DNA of 6,002 bases from contig JBDUDR010000158.1 of the NCBI GenBank assembly GCA_040002845.1, positions 1-6,002 on the forward strand, written 5' to 3'. Of this stretch, positions 1 to 5,801 are shown piece by piece. Under the pieces are notes generated by a model. The model was not told where the DNA came from and searched no databases. It saw only the letters and a program-made list of their open reading frames with translations. This DNA is from JBDUDR01 sp040002845. Its GTDB lineage: Bacteria > Actinomycetota > Actinomycetes > Propionibacteriales > Nocardioidaceae. The translations under genes and the position numbers were made by a program. Every line of letters begins with the position of its first letter. The stretch's first letter is position 1.

Positions 1-68
1 GGGCGGCACCCCGACCAGCTCAGGCCTGGTGCGGTCCTTAGCTAGCGGCGCGTACGACGTCCGACCGG
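1..68. other. Window edge, no gene assigned
   Basis: This stretch lies downstream of the DinB gene, which ends at 69. It holds a small inverted repeat, ACCAG (14-18) and CTGGT (26-30), with a 7-nt loop and no T-tract on either side. One plus-strand frame is open to a stop at 43-45 and could be the 3' end of a gene outside the window. Fourteen codons are too few to judge. Confidence 0.3.
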
Positions 69-656
69 CTATTCGCTCGTGCCGGAGCCTGCTGCAAATG
101 AGTCGGCCGCGGCCCGGATCCTCGCCACGTACGTCTGCCAGTCAGTCTCGTCGAGTGCATCATGGTCAGGACCCGCACGCCCGTCGATCAGCTCTCGGAC
201 GATATCCGCATGGCCCGCGTGGCGGGCAGTTTCGGCGACCATCCGGATGAGTAAGGCACCGAGGGTGGTGTCGCGCCGACCCTCAGCCCAGTGGGCCACC
301 CGTCCAGGGGTGAGCAGGTCGAGCTCAGCGATGCTCTGGTCTGCGTGCGCGCAGGCGCGCTGGTAAAGACCAATGAGGTACTCGCTGGTCTCGTTGGCAG
401 TCGCCCACATGTCGGCGCCCTCCCAGATCGAGCCGTCCTCGACCCACGACATCGTCTCCGGCGCCGGGCGGTTGAGCGACTCGCCTAAGTAGCCGTATTC
501 CAGCCCGGCCAGGTGCTTGACCAGTCCGAGCAGATTCGTGCCGGTCGGGGTCATCGGCCTGCGCAGGTCGTACTCGCTCAAGCCCTCAAGCTTGGACAGC
601 AGTCCTGCCCTGCTGGCCTGCAGACTGCCGTGGAGTTCCGCCTTCATGTCGGACAT
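69..656 (-). CDS. DinB/DUF664 family protein (four-helix, putative metal-dependent)
   Basis: This is a 195-residue protein of the DinB/YfiT-like superfamily, DUF664 branch. These are four-helix-bundle proteins that carry a metal site made of histidines. Some actinobacterial relatives are thiol S-transferases, but most have no known reaction. The sequence shows the usual landmarks: an N-terminal helix, the segment VKHLAGLEYGYL near residues 46-57 with candidate ligand His48, and a C-terminal helix with TARHAGHADIVRELIDG near residues 143-159 holding His146 and His149. The length is normal for the family. There is no signal peptide or membrane segment. The start is ATG at 656; a second in-frame ATG lies three codons later and neither has a strong Shine-Dalgarno, so the first residues are uncertain. 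It follows the nucleotidyltransferase gene by 58 bp on the same strand and may be read from the same transcript. The family call is firm; the substrate is unknown. Confidence 0.88.
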   Translation of the reverse strand: MSDMKAELHGSLQASRAGLLSKLEGLSEYDLRRPMTPTGTNLLGLVKHLAGLEYGYLGESLNRPAPETMSWVEDGSIWEGADMWATANETSEYLIGLYQRACAHADQSIAELDLLTPGRVAHWAEGRRDTTLGALLIRMVAETARHAGHADIVRELIDGRAGPDHDALDETDWQTYVARIRAAADSFAAGSGTSE

Positions 657-714
657 ACGAGGCTGCCATCCCTGGATCTCACGTCGAGCAGATGATCATG
701 ACACGGTTCTCGGA

Positions 715-1557
715 TCACGATGCCAAGACGCCCTTGAACCTGTCCCGCTGGCGGGCCGCTACAGCTTGTGCGTATTCGATGAAGGCCCAAGTCCTGTCGA
801 CGGTTCCGGGTCGGGCTGGTCGGTGCACCCGCAACCACGGTTCTGGCCGGTCGTCGAGGGCACCCTGGATCAGGTCAGACCACTCGACATCCAGTGTTTC
901 CTTAGCCCACAGCAACGCCTCCCGCTTGGACGTGACCCGGCCGACCTCCAGCGCATGGAGCATCCGGCAGTGGGATCCCACGACATATGGCTGGGTCCAC
1001 GCGTTGTCCAACCCGCCCGACCAGGTCACCAGCTCCGGCATGAATGCGTCGATCCGCCCGAAGATCTCACGGCACAGGTCGGTCGCGGTCACGGGATCGA
1101 TGAGATCCCGGGGATCCGGCCCGGAGAGCACGATCCCATGCTCGCGCATCGACCACCGTACAACGGCTGTGTTGTCGTGAGCCGACCGTTCCATCACCTT
1201 GCTGCCGTTGTCGACATAGAGCCAAGCCGTGTGTGCTGGATCGATCCGCCGTAGTGACTGGCCGGGGACGTAGGAGCCCTCCAGGTGCTTCGCCCAGTAA
1301 ACATCCCGGTCCGGGAACCGCTCATGCATTGCTCGAAGCTTGAGCTCCTGTGTCGCGTTGACCTCGTCGTACGTGACGACCAGGAAGTCGACATCGCTGT
1401 GGACATCGGCGTCGCCCACCGCGAAGGAGCCTTGCAGATATGCCCCACATAAGTTCCTGCCAAGGATTTTGGTGATTTCTGCCAAAAGATCGCGGAGAAC
1501 CTCATTGAGATCCGAATACGTCGTGGGCCCCTTGCTGCCTGGCTGCCCGTGGTCCAT
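715..1557 (-). CDS. Nucleotidyltransferase, aminoglycoside adenylyltransferase-like
   Basis: This is a 280-residue protein with an N-terminal polymerase-beta-type nucleotidyltransferase fold and an alpha-helical C-terminal part, the architecture of ANT(3'')/AadA-like enzymes that adenylate aminoglycosides using ATP. The signature is at residues 40-60: GSF (43-45), then SDVDF with Asp55 and Asp57 as the likely metal-binding pair. Glu93 in HLEGSYVP is a candidate catalytic base by analogy with AadA. The C-terminal half has the helical pattern seen in these enzymes, including NAWTQPYVVGSHCRMLHALE near 185-204 and RTWAFIEYA near 255-263. The same frame stays open to 2007, but the extension overlaps the PPOX-family gene and is low-complexity Arg/Pro-rich, so I start at ATG 1557. 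No good Shine-Dalgarno precedes it, so translation may be leaderless or depend on upstream translation. Many actinobacterial members of this group are not proven resistance genes, so substrate and resistance phenotype are unproven. Confidence 0.8.
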   Translation of the reverse strand: MDHGQPGSKGPTTYSDLNEVLRDLLAEITKILGRNLCGAYLQGSFAVGDADVHSDVDFLVVTYDEVNATQELKLRAMHERFPDRDVYWAKHLEGSYVPGQSLRRIDPAHTAWLYVDNGSKVMERSAHDNTAVVRWSMREHGIVLSGPDPRDLIDPVTATDLCREIFGRIDAFMPELVTWSGGLDNAWTQPYVVGSHCRMLHALEVGRVTSKREALLWAKETLDVEWSDLIQGALDDRPEPWLRVHRPARPGTVDRTWAFIEYAQAVAARQRDRFKGVLAS

Positions 1558-1645
1558 GGGCGAAGTGAAGCAGTGACTCAAGGGAGTGTCGAAGGATTTT
1601 CCCGCCTGATGCTCGGCATCGACCCACTCCCCCGCTGTCGAGTGC

Positions 1646-1976
1646 TCAGTCGGGCACCAGCAGCTCCTGCCGCGGCTCGGGGCTCCCCACACTGGTGGCC
1701 GACGTGCCACGACGTACAGACTCGGCGGCCGTCGCGGCTGGTGACAATGCTGTGCACGAGGACGCGGGGATCGCGCACGAGATCTGCCGCCTTCCTGGAC
1801 TGCCACAGCATTGACAGGAACAGGTGGCCGGCCATGATGAACGGCTCTACCGGACTCAGCCGAGGCGTTCCGTCTCCGCGGATGGTTGCCACGAGGAGGA
1901 CCCCGGGATCGATCAGGCGGCGCTGCCCCAGTGCGGCCAGCCGGGGTTGCCGCTGCTCCATTTCGGCCCAACGCAT
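1646..1976 (-). pseudogene. Pyridoxamine 5'-phosphate oxidase family protein, internally deleted and frameshifted
   Basis: The start is strong: ATG at 1976 preceded by AAGGAGG at 9-nt spacing. Residues 1-84 read as a PPOX-like flavin/F420-binding split-barrel protein, with MRWAEME at the start, IRGDGTPRLSPVEPF near 32-46, and SRKAADLVRDPRVLVHSIVTSRDGR at 60-84. After that the frame turns into Arg/Ala/Gly-rich sequence and stops at 1578, giving only 132 residues. Family members usually run about 170-190 residues. In the frame shifted by one base, starting near 1723, the DNA encodes ESVRRGTSATSVGSPEPRQ and stops at 1646-1648. As I recall the family, this is its typical C-terminal tail. The simplest reading is a deletion of the middle and late barrel (about 60-80 codons) that also shifted the frame. 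The remnant lacks much of the cofactor pocket and is probably inactive. The alternative is an expressed 132-residue ORF at 1578-1976. Confidence 0.7.
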
Positions 1977-1977
1977 G

Positions 1978-1992
1978 GGAGGATCCCTCCTT
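1978..1992 (-). promoter_or_regulatory. Strong Shine-Dalgarno of the PPOX gene inside a small hairpin
   Basis: On the minus strand AAGGAGG (1992-1986) sits 9 nt before the ATG at 1976, close to a perfect match to the 16S anti-Shine-Dalgarno. Its GGAGG core can pair with CCTCC (1982-1978) across a 3-nt loop, directly next to the start codon. This could hide the ribosome site. A five-pair stem with a tight loop is only modestly stable, so the effect is inferred. Confidence 0.55.
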
Positions 1993-2081
1993 GCTGATGA
2001 CGGTCAATGCAACAATTGCCTACTAGGCGGCACCGACATTCGGCGCCAGGTGCGCGCAGGGTGGCCCGACGCATTCGCTCA

Positions 2082-2103
2082 CGGCGAACACACCCGCTCG
2101 CCG
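2082..2103. repeat. Inverted repeat with 6-bp arms
   Basis: CGGCGA (2082-2087) and TCGCCG (2098-2103) are perfect reverse complements separated by 10 nt. There is no T-run after either arm, so it is not a clear intrinsic terminator. It could be an operator, part of a leader structure, or chance in GC-rich DNA. Confidence 0.4.
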
Positions 2104-2130
2104 GCCCAAAGCTGGAGGCCCTGCTGGGGC

Positions 2131-2166
2131 ATAAGTGTCGGATCGCGCGAAATAAGTGTCGGATCG
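2131..2166. repeat. Direct repeat of ATAAGTGTCGGATCG, two copies, 21-bp period
   Basis: Two identical 15-bp copies lie at 2131-2145 and 2152-2166 with six bases (CGCGAA) between them. A 21-bp period is two helical turns, so both copies face the same side of the DNA. They end 46 bp before the GNAT start at 2213. This suits a regulator binding in the promoter or leader of the acetyltransferase gene. A remnant of a mobile-element end is the other possibility. AT content here is higher than in the surrounding DNA. Confidence 0.75.
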
Positions 2167-2199
2167 GGGGCAGGAGGGCACGTGATCGCGGATGCGGTT

Positions 2200-2204
2200 G
2201 GAGG
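2200..2204 (+). promoter_or_regulatory. Shine-Dalgarno GGAGG that decides the GNAT start
   Basis: GGAGG is followed by 8 nt and then GTG at 2213, in frame with the acetyltransferase. An upstream in-frame ATG at 2192 sits 14 nt after another GGAGG (2173-2177), which is too far for good initiation. The GTG start is therefore preferred. Confidence 0.65.
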
Positions 2205-2212
2205 CGACGGCA

Positions 2213-2725
2213 GTGACTGAGTCCCTGACACCCGAGCTGGCTGCCGAGGCCGAGGCCGTCTGGCTGTCGGCAAACCAGGCGCGGCTCGCTGCCCTCGGCA
2301 TCCCACCGGGTCCGGTCGCCGAACAGGATGACCTTGTTGCCCGGCGGTTGGCCACTGGGGCCTTCGGGGTGGTGGCAACTGATCGGGAAGAGGTGGTGGC
2401 CGTGGCCTTAGCCATGGACGCCATCGAGGACGACGGTCGGGGCACCGAGCCAGTTCCCGGTCTGATGCACGTGTCAACCGTCGCGGTGCTTCCTGAGCGC
2501 TGGGGGCAACACCTCGGCGAGATCGTGCTGGCAGACGTGCTCGGCGAAGGTCGCCACCGGGGGTATGTGCGTGCACAACTATGGACGCACGAGAGCAACG
2601 TAGGAGCGCAGCGGCTCTACGAACGGACCGGTTGGACGCCGTCGGGTCGCACCACCATCGACGACCGTGGCGAGGCCATCCGCCACTACCTCCTTGATCT
2701 CGGGGATCAGCCAGGCCCGGCGTAG
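2213..2725 (+). CDS. GNAT family N-acetyltransferase
   Basis: From GTG 2213 the product is 170 residues, normal for a single-domain GNAT enzyme, which transfers an acetyl group from acetyl-CoA to an amine. Motif A is visible as VSTVAVLPERWGQHLG (about 87-102): a beta strand followed by the pyrophosphate-binding loop in its R-x-x-G-x-x-G form. Motif B follows as WTHESNVGAQRLYERTGW (about 124-141), with the usual Asn and the Tyr that often acts as general acid. The N-terminal part (about 1-60) carries the variable substrate-binding helices, so the acceptor cannot be predicted. An ATG at 2192 would add seven residues but has poorer ribosome-site spacing. The gene is alone on its strand and its last 19 bp overlap the 3' end of the convergent deaminase gene. 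The direct repeat upstream may belong to its control. The family is certain; the substrate is unknown. Confidence 0.9.
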   Translation: MTESLTPELAAEAEAVWLSANQARLAALGIPPGPVAEQDDLVARRLATGAFGVVATDREEVVAVALAMDAIEDDGRGTEPVPGLMHVSTVAVLPERWGQHLGEIVLADVLGEGRHRGYVRAQLWTHESNVGAQRLYERTGWTPSGRTTIDDRGEAIRHYLLDLGDQPGPA

Positions 2726-3723
2726 GCGTCTATCTCAGCAAGCAGCCGCTGACGCAGATCGGCGGAGCAGAAGGACACGCGTACGGCGGCCCGCGCAACC
2801 TCGGTGAGGTCATCCAACGACAGCCCCATCGACTGGTGCACCAGCATGTACTCGCGGTTCAGTGACGTCGAGAACATCCCGGGATCATCCGAGTTCACCG
2901 TCACGATGACTCCCGCGCGGATCAGATCGGGCAACGGATGTGAAGCGAGGTCCGCAACCGCTCGAGTGCAGACGTTTGAGGTGGGACCTACGTCGAGAGC
3001 GATGCCGTGGTCAACCAGGTACGCCATCAGCACGGGATCGCGGATGGCAGAGATCCCGTGCCCGATCCGCTGTGCTCCGAGCTCGCGGATCGACTCCCAG
3101 ATCGTCTCGGGACCGGTGATCTCCCCGGCATGGGGAACGCTGGCCAGCCCGAGCGCCCGAGCGCGGGCGAAGACCTCGGCGAACTGCGCGCGGGGGACGC
3201 CGACCTCCGGCCCTCCGAGACCGAAACCGACGGAGCCGGCAGGCGCGAACCGCTCGACCCAATTGATCGTGCGCTCCCCTGACGTGATCCCCAGCTCCCC
3301 CGGGATGTCGAAGATCCAGGCCAGCTCGATGCCGAGGACATCGCGGGCGCGCTTGCGAGCAGAGTTGAGCGCGGCAGCCAGGCCGTCGGGCTCGATCCCC
3401 AGCAGCAGGTGTGAGTCCGGCGTGACCGTCACCTCTGCATAGCGAACCTGCTGAGCCGCCAGGTCCCCGGCGACGCCGAACGTCAACGCTTCGACGTCGT
3501 CCGCGGTGCGCACCAACCCGTTGACCGCAATGTAAACCGCGATGAAATGCGCGAAGTCGTGGAACTGGTAGAACCTCTCCAGCTCCCCCTGCTCGGTGGG
3601 AACTCCCCCTTCGGGATGCTTGCGTGCGAGCTGCAGGACCGTGTCAACCGACGCCGACCCGACCAGGTGTACGTGGAGCTCGGCCTTGGGGAGCCCGGCG
3701 ATGAACGCTCTCGCCTCCGACAC
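2707..3723 (-). CDS. Adenosine deaminase family protein, possibly aminofutalosine deaminase
   Basis: This 338-residue cytosolic zinc amidohydrolase has the full set of adenosine deaminase family motifs. His17 and His19 are in PKAELHVHLVGS. His198 and Glu201 are in HAGE. His222 is in IGHG. TSN is at 248-250 and NSDDP at 277-281, whose first Asp (279) binds the metal. The family removes an amino group from purine-type substrates. The stretches FHDFAHFIAVY (54-64), YAEVTVTP (95-102), FDIPGELG (138-145) and GFGLGGPEVGVPRAQF (166-181) resemble, from memory, the Streptomyces 6-aminodeoxyfutalosine deaminase branch of the futalosine menaquinone pathway. Plain adenosine or adenine deamination cannot be excluded. 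The start is GTG at 3723, 3 bp after the stop of the aldo/keto reductase gene and without a clear Shine-Dalgarno, which suggests translational coupling. It is the last gene of the minus-strand run and meets the GNAT gene tail-to-tail with a 19-bp overlap. Confidence 0.9.
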   Translation of the reverse strand: MSEARAFIAGLPKAELHVHLVGSASVDTVLQLARKHPEGGVPTEQGELERFYQFHDFAHFIAVYIAVNGLVRTADDVEALTFGVAGDLAAQQVRYAEVTVTPDSHLLLGIEPDGLAAALNSARKRARDVLGIELAWIFDIPGELGITSGERTINWVERFAPAGSVGFGLGGPEVGVPRAQFAEVFARARALGLASVPHAGEITGPETIWESIRELGAQRIGHGISAIRDPVLMAYLVDHGIALDVGPTSNVCTRAVADLASHPLPDLIRAGVIVTVNSDDPGMFSTSLNREYMLVHQSMGLSLDDLTEVARAAVRVSFCSADLRQRLLAEIDAYAGPG

Positions 3724-3726
3724 GGG

Positions 3727-4683
3727 TCACAATGCCGTTCGGGAGATGGCGCTCAGCGCCTCCAGGTCGTCCTCCGTCGGATGCCACCGACCGGCCGCTG
3801 CGTTCGCCGTCACCTGCTCCGGGCGGGTGGCTCCCGCAATGACCGAACCAACCGCCGGTTGGGCGGCCAGCCCCCCGATCGCGACCTCCAACATGGACAA
3901 GCCGCGCGCTGCCGCGAAGCTCTCGATCGCCTCGATGCGGTCGAAGTCCGCGGTGTCGAGCCGCCGGGTCTGCTGCGCCAGCCTGGTCCCGCTGGGCGCG
4001 GGCTCGCCGCGCTTGTACTTTCCGGTGAGCAGGCCATACTCCAGTGGGAAGAACGGCAACAGCCCCACCCCGATGTGCTCACACGCGGGAACCAGCTCAT
4101 ATTCGACCGACCTGTCGTACAGCGAGTACTTGTTCTGGGCGCTGATGAAGCGCTCGGTGCCCGCGCTGGACGCCGCCCAGTCGGCATCGACCACCTGCCA
4201 GGCGGTGAAATTGGAGCTACCGATATACCGGACCTTCCCCGCGACTACGAGCTCGTTGAGGGCCGCCAACGTCTCTTCGATGGGCGTGACCGGATCGGGT
4301 GCGTGCAGCTGGTAGAGGTCGATCCAGTCCGTGCCGAGCCGGCGCAGGCTGGCGTCGACCGCCTTGCGTACGTACCGACGTGAGCCTCGAACGCCCCAGT
4401 CAGGTCCGTTGGCACCCCGCATGTCCATGCCGAACTTCGTTGCAACGACGACGCCGTCCCGGGCTGACCCCAGCGCCTGTCCGAGCAGTTGTTCGCTTTC
4501 GCCGGGTTTACCCCCATATGTATCAGAGGTATCGAACAGGGTGATTCCTGCCTCCAAGCCCGCGCGCACGACAGCGGTGGCGCGCTCGCCGTCGATGCGG
4601 GACCCGAAAGCGTTGCAGCCGAGTCCGACCGTGCTGACCGTCAACCCCGAGGCCCCCAGCTGGCGGTAGGTCATGTCAGTCAT
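3727..4683 (-). CDS. Aldo/keto reductase
   Basis: This is a 318-residue NADPH-dependent oxidoreductase of the aldo/keto reductase superfamily, a cytosolic TIM barrel that reduces aldehydes or ketones. The catalytic tetrad is intact: Asp51 and Tyr56 in FDTSDTYGG, Lys83 in ATKFG, and His127 in YQLHAPD. Further barrel landmarks are IGSSNF (154-159), QNKYSLYDR (183-191), the loop LEYGLLTGKYKRGEPAPSGTR (213-233), and the cofactor phosphate-binding stretch GATRPEQV (284-291). The pattern is that of the bacterial YajO/Gcy-like and potassium-channel beta-subunit-like groups; the physiological substrate cannot be read from sequence. The start is ATG 4683 with AGGA (4694-4691) at 7-nt spacing; an ATG three codons downstream is the alternative. 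It lies 20 bp after the Asp23-like gene and 3 bp before the deaminase gene, so it sits in the middle of the probable operon. Confidence 0.93.
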   Translation of the reverse strand: MTDMTYRQLGASGLTVSTVGLGCNAFGSRIDGERATAVVRAGLEAGITLFDTSDTYGGKPGESEQLLGQALGSARDGVVVATKFGMDMRGANGPDWGVRGSRRYVRKAVDASLRRLGTDWIDLYQLHAPDPVTPIEETLAALNELVVAGKVRYIGSSNFTAWQVVDADWAASSAGTERFISAQNKYSLYDRSVEYELVPACEHIGVGLLPFFPLEYGLLTGKYKRGEPAPSGTRLAQQTRRLDTADFDRIEAIESFAAARGLSMLEVAIGGLAAQPAVGSVIAGATRPEQVTANAAAGRWHPTEDDLEALSAISRTAL

Positions 4684-4703
4684 GGCGCCATCCTGCTTGG
4701 ACG

Positions 4704-5195
4704 TCAGGCGCGTTTGGGGTCGCCGGGCGTCACGTCCTCTATGTGCACATGCATTGCAGACACGGTGACTTCGGGGGTGACAGGGCCGAGAATGTCAGTC
4801 AGCCGGCCGCTGGCGAGGCCACGGATCTGGTCCGCCAAGGAGATGAGGGGAACGCGATACTGGGCAGTAACAATGATCGTGACGCCGGTATAGGTTTCGC
4901 CGTCAGCCTGGATCTGGATATGTGTTACTTCGCAGTGTGGGACCTCGTCAAGCGCGTGTTGGAGCGACGCCACCAGCACCTGTTCGCTGACGTGGAAGTA
5001 ACCCCCCCTTGGGGCCTGCGCTCGAACAGGGTGCGACGGCCGGCTGATGCACATGACCCGGGACAGCACGTCATCTGAGATCGCCACCCACCTGTCGTCC
5101 GTGTGCCCCCGAAGCTCCGTGGCGACGGTGTGGAGAATTGCCTCGTTCGCGGCCTCCCGAGAGGCCGCGGCGAGGTCGTCAGAGTTCATCGCCAT
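4704..5195 (-). CDS. Asp23/Gls24-like protein coupled to the ECF sigma factor
   Basis: This is a 163-residue protein with no signal peptide or membrane helix. Residues 1-65 are mostly polar and contain a helical DDLAAASREAANEAI segment. Residues 66-157 resemble the Asp23/Gls24 (alkaline-shock/envelope-stress) fold: a helix VSEQVLVASLQHALDEV, the strand IQIQADGETYTGVTIIVTAQY, an amphipathic helix LISLADQIRGLAS, then VTVSAMHVHIEDVTP, matching the strand-helix-strand ending of that family. Asp23 in Staphylococcus is a membrane-associated cell-envelope stress protein; the actinobacterial role is unclear. The start is ATG 5195 with AGGA at 7-nt spacing inside the sigma gene, giving a 10-bp overlap. 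A second ATG at 5189 forms an ATGA overlap with the sigma stop. Either way the two proteins should be made together, which makes a sigma partner or regulator possible (inference). The family call is from memory of sequence patterns and is moderate. Confidence 0.68.
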   Translation of the reverse strand: MAMNSDDLAAASREAANEAILHTVATELRGHTDDRWVAISDDVLSRVMCISRPSHPVRAQAPRGGYFHVSEQVLVASLQHALDEVPHCEVTHIQIQADGETYTGVTIIVTAQYRVPLISLADQIRGLASGRLTDILGPVTPEVTVSAMHVHIEDVTPGDPKRA

Positions 5196-5755
5196 TGAGC
5201 CATCCTGATTGCCAGAGTAGCCCGCGCTCGGTGCAGCTGGCCACGAACCACGGTGACACTGGTCCCGAGGATCTCAGCGATCTCGGCGTACGTGAGCTCT
5301 TCGATTTCCCGAAGCAGCCAGGCGGCTCGCTGCCTCCAAGGAAGTTCGAGAAGTGCCAGGTCAAGCGCTTCTCGCAGTTCCACGACCGTCGCGGCTTCAG
5401 CGGGCTCTGGCGCCGTGTCGGCTGCAAGGACTGACAACAGGCCGTCGTCGACGGCGATGGGCCGCCGACGACGGCGGATGTCGCTGCACTGGTTGACCAA
5501 GAGGCGAAAGAGCCAAGTCCGCAGACCGGCGTCACCTCGAAAGCGGTCCAGGTTGAGCCATGCCTTGGTCATCGTCTCCTGGACGGCATCCTCGGCGGCT
5601 TGATGGTCTCCATCGAGCATGCGTACTGCATAGCGATAAAGAGCCGAAGCGTGTCGGCCGAAGATCTCCGCGAAAGACGCCCGATCGCCGAGCGCGGCAC
5701 GACGAGCCAGCACATCATCTGATCGGTGTCTGACCGAAACCAACTCTGCCGACAT
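5186..5755 (-). CDS. ECF-type RNA polymerase sigma factor (sigma-70 family)
   Basis: This is a 189-residue extracytoplasmic-function sigma factor, which redirects RNA polymerase to a specific promoter set. Region sigma2 spans about residues 28-98, with the region 2.2-like DAVQETMTKAWLNLDRFRG (56-74) and the DNA-facing LRTWLFRLLVNQCSDIRRRRR (78-98). A linker rich in Ala, Asp and Glu follows (100-128). Region sigma4 spans about 129-182 with the helix-turn-helix LTYAEIAEILGTSVTVVRGQ (154-173) and then LHRAR. The frame stays open to 5848, but the extra 31 residues look non-coding, and ATG 5755 has AGGA (5766-5763) at 7-nt spacing, so I start there. There is no C-terminal extension such as the SnoaL domain of some large ECF groups, and no zinc-finger anti-sigma gene follows; the coupled Asp23-like gene occupies that place. 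A housekeeping-like promoter lies about 66 bp upstream. The ECF group cannot be assigned by eye. Confidence 0.95.
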   Translation of the reverse strand: MSAELVSVRHRSDDVLARRAALGDRASFAEIFGRHASALYRYAVRMLDGDHQAAEDAVQETMTKAWLNLDRFRGDAGLRTWLFRLLVNQCSDIRRRRRPIAVDDGLLSVLAADTAPEPAEAATVVELREALDLALLELPWRQRAAWLLREIEELTYAEIAEILGTSVTVVRGQLHRARATLAIRMAQWR

Positions 5756-5762
5756 TGACCCG

Positions 5763-5766
5763 TCCT
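5763..5766 (-). promoter_or_regulatory. Shine-Dalgarno AGGA setting the sigma factor start
   Basis: On the minus strand CAGGA is followed by CGGGTCA and ATG at 5755, a 7-nt spacing from AGGA. The same arrangement precedes the next two genes: AGGA at 5206-5203 before ATG 5195, and at 4694-4691 before ATG 4683. All three have GG starting two bases after AGGA and the same 7-nt spacing. This supports all three starts together. Confidence 0.7.
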
Positions 5767-5801
5767 GCACCGCTGGTGTTCTCCTTCGGCAGTCGCCGTC
5801 C

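Larger units (their letters stand above)
1977..2212. other. Divergent intergenic region between the PPOX remnant and the GNAT gene
   Basis: These 236 bp separate two genes pointing away from each other, so promoters for both should lie here. I found no convincing paired -35/-10 boxes on either strand. The region does contain the PPOX Shine-Dalgarno hairpin, a hairpin at 2082-2103, a 15-bp direct repeat at 2131-2166 and the GNAT ribosome-binding site. Confidence 0.6.

Noticed and set aside
14..30. Inverted repeat ACCAG/CTGGT beyond the DinB gene as a terminator
   Set aside because: The stem is short, the loop is long for it and no T-tract follows, so the evidence is too weak.
517..1254. 245-codon plus-strand open frame
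   Set aside because: It lies opposite two recognisable minus-strand genes, shows no domain, and is the usual antisense open frame of GC-rich DNA.
1558..2007. Upstream extension of the nucleotidyltransferase frame by 150 codons
   Set aside because: It overlaps the PPOX-family coding frame, is Arg/Pro/Gly-rich without family similarity, and the nucleotidyltransferase is full length from ATG 1557.
2192..2212. ATG 2192 as the GNAT start
   Set aside because: The spacing from its nearest GGAGG is 14 nt, while GTG 2213 has GGAGG at 8 nt. It remains a possible alternative.
2695..2709. Hairpin TGATC-TCGGG-GATCA at the junction of the two convergent genes
   Set aside because: The stem has only five pairs with no T-run on either strand, and it lies inside coding sequence, so I do not call it a terminator.
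3547..4383. 278-codon plus-strand open frame
   Set aside because: It is antisense to the aldo/keto reductase and deaminase genes, both with complete catalytic residues.
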